Source: JBKPNZ01 sp046732895
GTDB lineage: Bacteria; Actinomycetota; Thermoleophilia; Solirubrobacterales; 70-9
Length of the DNA: 55,767 nt
Assembly (NCBI GenBank): GCA_046732895.1
Contig: JBKPNZ010000011.1
Span: 1 to 55,767 of the forward strand
Reading direction: 5' to 3'
Shown here: positions 51,979 to 55,767 of the stretch, in pieces
Layout of the letters: each line of letters starts with the position of its first letter
Position numbering within the stretch: the stretch's first letter is position 1
The notes under the pieces: model-generated
The model's database searches: none
Told to the model about the DNA's origin: nothing
Seen by the model: the letters and a program-made list of their open reading frames with translations, nothing else
Made by a program: the position numbers and the translations under genes

Positions 51979-52249
51979 CTCCCTGCCGCCTCCCGTCGCG
52001 ACCCTACCCCAAGCGGTCGTTGGAGGTCAACACGCGGCACGCGCCAGCTCTCCCTGGCCGCGGCGGGGGCGGACTCACGCGGCGCGATCGTTAGACCTTC
52101 CGCCTTTGCGTTCTAGCGGCTTTTCGTCCGTAGCGACACCCTGATCGGAGGGGCTCAACGGTCGAGGGGATCACGTAGAGAAGTCAAGGCCACGACGCTG
52201 GGCGAGAAGCTCTTGCATCAAATCGCACAACGCGCGATACTCGATAACC

Positions 52250-53395
52250 GTGAGCCGGATTGGGCGCATCCGCGCGCGACCGGCGATCGTCTTGGCGCCG
52301 TCGGCGCTCCTCATTGTCTTCAGCGCCCTCGGCTTCGATGCCGCGGTCGCCAGCGGTGCCCCTACCTGTTACGGGGCCAAGGCCACGATCGTGGGCACGG
52401 GTGGAGCGGACCATCTCGCTGGTACCGCTGGAAAGGACGTCGTCGTGGCCCGCTCGGGTGATGATCGCATCAAGGGCCGGGACGGCAGTGACTTGGTCTG
52501 CGCTGGTCCCGGCGCCGACCGAGTCCTCGCCGGTTTCGGTGACGACATTGCCGTAGGCGGCCGTGGCGGGGGTGACCGTCTGGGTGGGGGGCCGGGTGAC
52601 GACGTCTTGCGCGGCGGCAAGGGCAGCGATATCTCGACCCTGGGCGATACTTTTGGGACCACGGGGCTTAGCGGCGGGGCTGGCGACGATCGGCTCTTCG
52701 GGGGTGGGGGCAAGGACGAGCTCAACGGCAACGGCGGGCGCGACGTCCTCAGGGCGGGACCTGGCGATGACGGTGAGGATCCGTTCGGCCAACAAGCTCT
52801 GGAGGGCGATAGCGGCCCCGACCGGATCTACGGTGGTGCCGGAAGGGACCGCATCCTCAACTGTGATGAACGGGGGTCGGACCGTCTCTACGGCGGCCGC
52901 AACAACGATTACTTCTGCCCGGAGGACTATCCGACAGATACGACGCCGGACCTATTTCACGGCGGCCCTGGAACGGATCGGATCGACTACTTTGGGGCTA
53001 CACGCGCGCTGACCGTCACCCTCGACGGCGTTCGTAACGACGGCGCTGGCTGTCCCGATCATTGCGGACCCGACAACGTCGACCCGACGATTGAGAACGT
53101 GTTCGGATCAGAGACCGCACCCAACATGATCGTGGGCAGCGCGCGCCCGAACGAGATTGAGGTGGGCACGTTCCCTTCCTTCTCACCGAACAGCGCGATC
53201 AGCGGGATGGGCGGCGATGACCGACTGCGATCCGATGACGGGGACGACTCGATCTCGGGCGGCGAGGGAGACGACCAACTCCGCTCCGGCGAAGGCGAAG
53301 ACTCGCTCGACGGCGGCCTGGGGGATGATCGCTGCGACGGCGGAGACGGAATGGACACCGCTCTTGAGTGCGAACTGCTCTTCAATATTCCGTAG
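52250..53395 (+). CDS. Secreted RTX-like calcium-binding repeat protein
   Basis: This 381-residue protein has a signal peptide (about 1-36), then hemolysin-type nonapeptide repeats such as GGGGKDELNGNGGRDVL, GGAGRDRILN and GMGGDDRLRSDDGDDSISGGEGDDQL. The end CDGGDGMDTALECELLFNIP matches the end of the VGDS-repeat protein at 38119, and its beginning (PTCYGAKATIVGTGGADHLAGTAG) matches that protein's PTCLGSPATIV start. The two are therefore paralogues that differ in the middle. Proteins of this class bind Ca and are exported. The start is a GTG. Confidence 0.82.
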   Translation: MSRIGRIRARPAIVLAPSALLIVFSALGFDAAVASGAPTCYGAKATIVGTGGADHLAGTAGKDVVVARSGDDRIKGRDGSDLVCAGPGADRVLAGFGDDIAVGGRGGGDRLGGGPGDDVLRGGKGSDISTLGDTFGTTGLSGGAGDDRLFGGGGKDELNGNGGRDVLRAGPGDDGEDPFGQQALEGDSGPDRIYGGAGRDRILNCDERGSDRLYGGRNNDYFCPEDYPTDTTPDLFHGGPGTDRIDYFGATRALTVTLDGVRNDGAGCPDHCGPDNVDPTIENVFGSETAPNMIVGSARPNEIEVGTFPSFSPNSAISGMGGDDRLRSDDGDDSISGGEGDDQLRSGEGEDSLDGGLGDDRCDGGDGMDTALECELLFNIP

Positions 53396-53495
53396 GTCCC
53401 GCGCGGCTCCGAGCGCTCGGACTCGGTCCCGCGACAATGGCGTCGACCGCTAGGCAGGATCTTGGACCGTGGCGCGCCCCCGCCCCGCCGAACGT

Positions 53496-53543
53496 GTCGC
53501 TTTCCATGCAAAGCGCAACATTGCGCTTCTCGTCTAGAGCGGT
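53496..53543. repeat. Dispersed hairpin repeat, full copy 5
   Basis: GTCGCTTTCCATGCAAAGCG is followed by CAACATTGCGCTTCTCGT and CTAGAGCGGTA. It is very close to copy 4 over about 45 nt. It lies after the RTX-like gene and before a convergent small secreted gene. Confidence 0.7.
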
Positions 53544-53627
53544 ACTTTTGGCCCGCTCCCGCAGCCCGGCGGCTTCGAGGGCCTGGCCCTTCGAGCTAAC
53601 GACGGGTCTTCTCAGCGCGTGGCGGGA

Positions 53628-53891
53628 CTAGCTGCAGTCGGAGCTGGCGGCTTCGCCGTTGCCACCCGACGTGCCCAGGTCACGGCCCGACTCACCGACG
53701 GCGCCCGGTCCGCCGGTCCGCACCTCCTGGATGAATCCGGCCTGCGCGCCGCCATTGCTGAAGAATCCGACACAGTTGCCGTTGTCGGGCGGCTTCCCGT
53801 TGTTGGTGTCGAAGCCCGCCGCCCATGCGGTGCCCGTGCCGCCGAGCGCGATGGCGAGCGCCGCCACGAGTCCCGGTCCGAGCTTGCGCAC
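53628..53891 (-). CDS. Small secreted protein, 87 aa
   Basis: From a GTG at 53891 with a GGAGG ribosome binding site the protein starts RKLGPGLVAALAIALGGTGTAWA (signal peptide). A Gly/Asn-rich mature part follows (FDTNNGKPPDNGNCVGFFSNGGAQAGFIQEVR, ending SDCS). Two Cys could form a disulfide. The frame upstream to 53996 is not needed. It is the first of three similar-sized exported genes on this strand. Confidence 0.65.
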   Translation of the reverse strand: MRKLGPGLVAALAIALGGTGTAWAAGFDTNNGKPPDNGNCVGFFSNGGAQAGFIQEVRTGGPGAVGESGRDLGTSGGNGEAASSDCS

Positions 53892-54144
53892 GTCGCACCT
53901 CCATTTCCTAGCCCTGAGGCGCGTGCGAACCACCATGGTCCGCGGCCCGTGGGGATTTCGCCCGCCAACGCTACCCCCGCTGGGGGAGGGTGGCAATTGC
54001 GATTTTCGGGTAGAGGCGACCGCCGGATGCGATGCGGCGCGCGCGCCGACGCGGAGCGCTTGCGAGGCCGAGTTATGGCGGAGCTACTCCCGCAGCCCGG
54101 CGGCTTTGAGGGGCCGGTCCTATGTCAGTCCGTGCCTGACGGAG

Positions 54145-54399
54145 CTACTCGAAGCAGCCCTCGATCGAGCCACCATGGATCCGGGAGAACTCGCTCAAGA
54201 CTGCTCCCACCGGGACGCCGCTCTCCGCCGCCTCTTCGAAGGCATCCTGCAGTTCCACAGCGCGGCCTCCGGGTTGACCGGCAAAGCTCGAGTTGACGAG
54301 TGCCTGGCAGCTCGCCGGTGGAGCTGCGGCCGACGCCACGCCACTCACCCCCAATGCCAAGGCCAACGTGGCCAGTACTGCAAGCGATAACCGCTTCAT
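54145..54399 (-). CDS. Small secreted protein, 84 aa
   Basis: The ATG at 54399 has GGGAGG 7 nt upstream. A signal peptide (MKRLSLAVLATLALALGVSGVASA) precedes a mature helical part (CQALVNSSFAGQPGGRAVELQDAFEEAAESG) with a Cys at each end. I recognise no family. It has its own ribosome binding site and probably its own promoter. Confidence 0.65.
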   Translation of the reverse strand: MKRLSLAVLATLALALGVSGVASAAAPPASCQALVNSSFAGQPGGRAVELQDAFEEAAESGVPVGAVLSEFSRIHGGSIEGCFE

Positions 54400-54639
54400 G
54401 ACGATCCTCCCCATAGACACAGCTTGGCTATTCGGCCGACCCTCTCACCCCGAAGCTGGTCGCGTCAAGGAGGGACAGTCGTGCTACCTGAAACCACGCA
54501 AGAAGGCCGTCCCTGCTAGAGCGAGTCGCCGTCACATCCGGGGCAGGTGACTATCCGGTGGCACTCGCGGCAGGCCGCCCGAAGCAAGGAGCTGGGCCGG
54601 GTTGCCTTCCGACCCAGCTCAAACGGAAAGGTCCTAGGG

Positions 54640-54933
54640 CTACCCGGCGTTGCCGCACTCGCCGTTCAGCTTGAAGTCAGAGAACGCGCTGTCGTTTGCG
54701 ACGCCAAGCGCAACAAGAGCCTTAGAACCCGTCTCCTGGCCGGCCGGATTCACGTCCCCTGGGGTCTGGCCCCGCGGATCGGCAACATCACCAAGCGGGT
54801 GATGCGCAAACGCCTGCTCGTTCGCACAGTCAAAGGATTCCACGATCGGGTGAATAGTCGCTCCCGCAAGAGACGCAAGCGCAAGCTGCGCCGCGCAGAG
54901 CGCGAGCACGACGAACATCGCGAGTCGCCGCAT
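54640..54933 (-). CDS. Small secreted protein, 97 aa
   Basis: A very strong ribosome binding site (AAAGGGAGG) precedes MRRLAMFVVLALCAAQLALASLAGA (signal peptide). The mature part has DCANEQAFAHHPLGDVADPRGQTPGDVNPAG and ends CGNAG. Two Cys again suggest a disulfide. The segment FAHHPLGDVAD is shared with no other protein in the window. The function is unknown. Confidence 0.65.
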   Translation of the reverse strand: MRRLAMFVVLALCAAQLALASLAGATIHPIVESFDCANEQAFAHHPLGDVADPRGQTPGDVNPAGQETGSKALVALGVANDSAFSDFKLNGECGNAG

Positions 54934-55365
54934 GGGTTTTCCTCCCTTTGATACGGATCGTTGGCGCTAATAGAACGCGAACGGCGGCGAAAAGTCAGGG
55001 TTCATTCCGCCTCGACCCGCATTCGTACAGCTGGGGGAGGGGTCGACGGCGTGGTATCGCTCGAGCCTAGCGAACATGCGTTCGCCTATCGGCCTAGCCC
55101 GCGGTACCGAACTCGGCCCAGAGCGGATAGTGGTCCGAGATCCGGCTTGCGTGAGCTGACGCGCAGTGGAGAAGACGGCCCCCGAGAAGAAGCAGTCCCC
55201 GCTCCCGCACGCGGGCGTGCCGCAGCCGCTGCGCACACGATTGAAGCTGACGACCGGCCTCGAGGGGCTTCGCTAGGACTCCTAGGCGAAGAGTGTTAAG
55301 CGGCCTTGACCGTGCCCTGTTGCGGTGGTATGCCAGCCGTACTGGGGTCGCCCGGGAGGAGAGTT
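54934..55365. other. Intergenic stretch with a possible nuclease remnant
   Basis: The 432 nt contain no full gene. The minus-strand end SRISDHYPLWAEFG (listed separately) is the only recognisable coding trace. Upstream of the partial plus-strand gene at 55366 is a purine-rich ribosome binding site. Confidence 0.45.
55094..55150 (-). pseudogene. C-terminal remnant of an endonuclease/exonuclease/phosphatase-type gene (weak)
   Basis: The minus-strand frame ends SRISDHYPLWAEFGTAG before a TAG at 55094-55096. The SDHYPLxAEF pattern is the C-terminal catalytic His motif of endonuclease/exonuclease/phosphatase enzymes. The rest of the enzyme is missing or frameshifted. Confidence 0.4.
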
Positions 55366-55767
55366 GTGTCTCACCGCAAGCTTGCAGGGGACGCGGAGGC
55401 CGTACCGGCGGCGTCTCTAAGACCGCTGCTGATCTCCATGGCGCTCGCGCTCGCCGCGCTCGCGCTCGCCGTCCCCGCCCAGGCGGCTCCATTCGCCTAC
55501 GTGGCCGACAGCGAGGGGGTCTCCCAGTACCGGATCCGGGCTGATGGTCGGCTAGCGCCGCTTTCGCCGCCGGAGGTGAGCGCCGACGTGGAAACGGGCG
55601 CCCTCGCCGTCGCCGTAAACCCCAAGCATCGGAGCGCGTACGCGAGCTCGTTCGGCGATCAGAGCGAGACAACCCAGCGAGGCAGGGTCTTCCAGTATGC
55701 GATCGGAGCCGACGGGCGGCTCTCGCACTATCACCCGCGCTCGCTCCGCTCCGGCTACTTTCCCCGC
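55366..55767 (+). CDS. Secreted beta-propeller-like protein (3' cut by window edge)
   Basis: From a GTG at 55366 with GGGAGGA 5-7 nt upstream, the first 45 residues end in a signal helix (LLISMALALAALALAVPAQA). The mature start FAYVADSEGVSQYRIRADGRLAPLSPPEVSAD, and the later FQYAIGADGRLSHYHP, are repeats of the YVTN/lactonase-type beta-propeller (QYxIxADGxL). 134 codons are present and the gene runs off the window. It is probably a surface or exported lactonase-fold protein. Confidence 0.72.
   Translation, partial: MSHRKLAGDAEAVPAASLRPLLISMALALAALALAVPAQAAPFAYVADSEGVSQYRIRADGRLAPLSPPEVSADVETGALAVAVNPKHRSAYASSFGDQSETTQRGRVFQYAIGADGRLSHYHPRSLRSGYFPR

Noticed and set aside
42038..55767. A complete integrative element bounded by tRNA-Glu
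   Set aside because: I found no second copy of the tRNA-Glu 3' end, no integrase and no transfer genes in the window.

Overview
The window is high-GC, densely coded DNA with many GTG/TTG starts and stop/start overlaps. Its families (DUF2252, LmeA/DUF2993, GAP, an AbiEi-like protein with a DUF559 tail, RTX-like secreted repeat proteins) are typical of soil Actinomycetota. My best guess is a Thermoleophilia/Solirubrobacterales-type organism; this is inferred from gene content and composition only. No rRNA is present. Two intact tRNAs (Leu-CAG, Glu-CTC) and fragments of two tRNAs are present.

Layout. (1) 1-12 kb is a nitrogen/carbon catabolic block. It has an APC permease (cut by the window edge), a minus-strand string (cNMP/CBS/DUF294 sensor - DnaQ-like exonuclease - glutamine-synthetase-like ligase - GlpA-like FAD dehydrogenase with a BFD [2Fe-2S] domain - second NAD(P)/FAD oxidoreductase - FGGY kinase), and a plus-strand string (PuuD-like hydrolase - aldehyde dehydrogenase - SDR). 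Permease, ligase, ALDH and PuuD together look like a gamma-glutamylation amine pathway with a glycerol-type kinase/dehydrogenase set built in. (2) 12-31 kb holds envelope and general genes: UppP, a BNR-repeat surface protein, a metallophosphoesterase, a frameshifted AbiEi/DUF559 gene, a 1173-residue ALDH-GMC oxidoreductase fusion, an alpha/beta hydrolase, an epimerase, DUF2252, a GAP-family protein, a DUF2993 lipoprotein-like protein and an MMPL transporter. (3) 31-36 kb is a two-gene acetone carboxylase locus in which the alpha and gamma subunits are fused. (4) 36-42 kb has a cold-shock protein, a patatin, a 300-bp direct duplication that includes the 5' part of tRNA-Leu and flanks a secreted protein of about 18 'VGDS' repeats, a CDF metal transporter and tRNA-Glu. 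(5) 42-55.8 kb is looser accessory DNA. It begins directly after tRNA-Glu with a Prim-Pol replication gene, then small enzymes (tautomerase, methyltransferase, VOC, SnoaL-like, epoxide hydrolase), decayed genes, a tRNA-Arg 3' fragment, a second RTX-like protein, several small secreted proteins, and a dispersed palindromic repeat that I see only in this part.

The most interesting signals are the ALDH-GMC fusion, the AcxB-AcxC fusion, the gamma-glutamyl/kinase cluster, the tRNA-Leu duplication around the VGDS-repeat gene, and the dispersed hairpin repeat of the 43-54 kb region. All functions are inferred from motifs and family knowledge; no database search was run.
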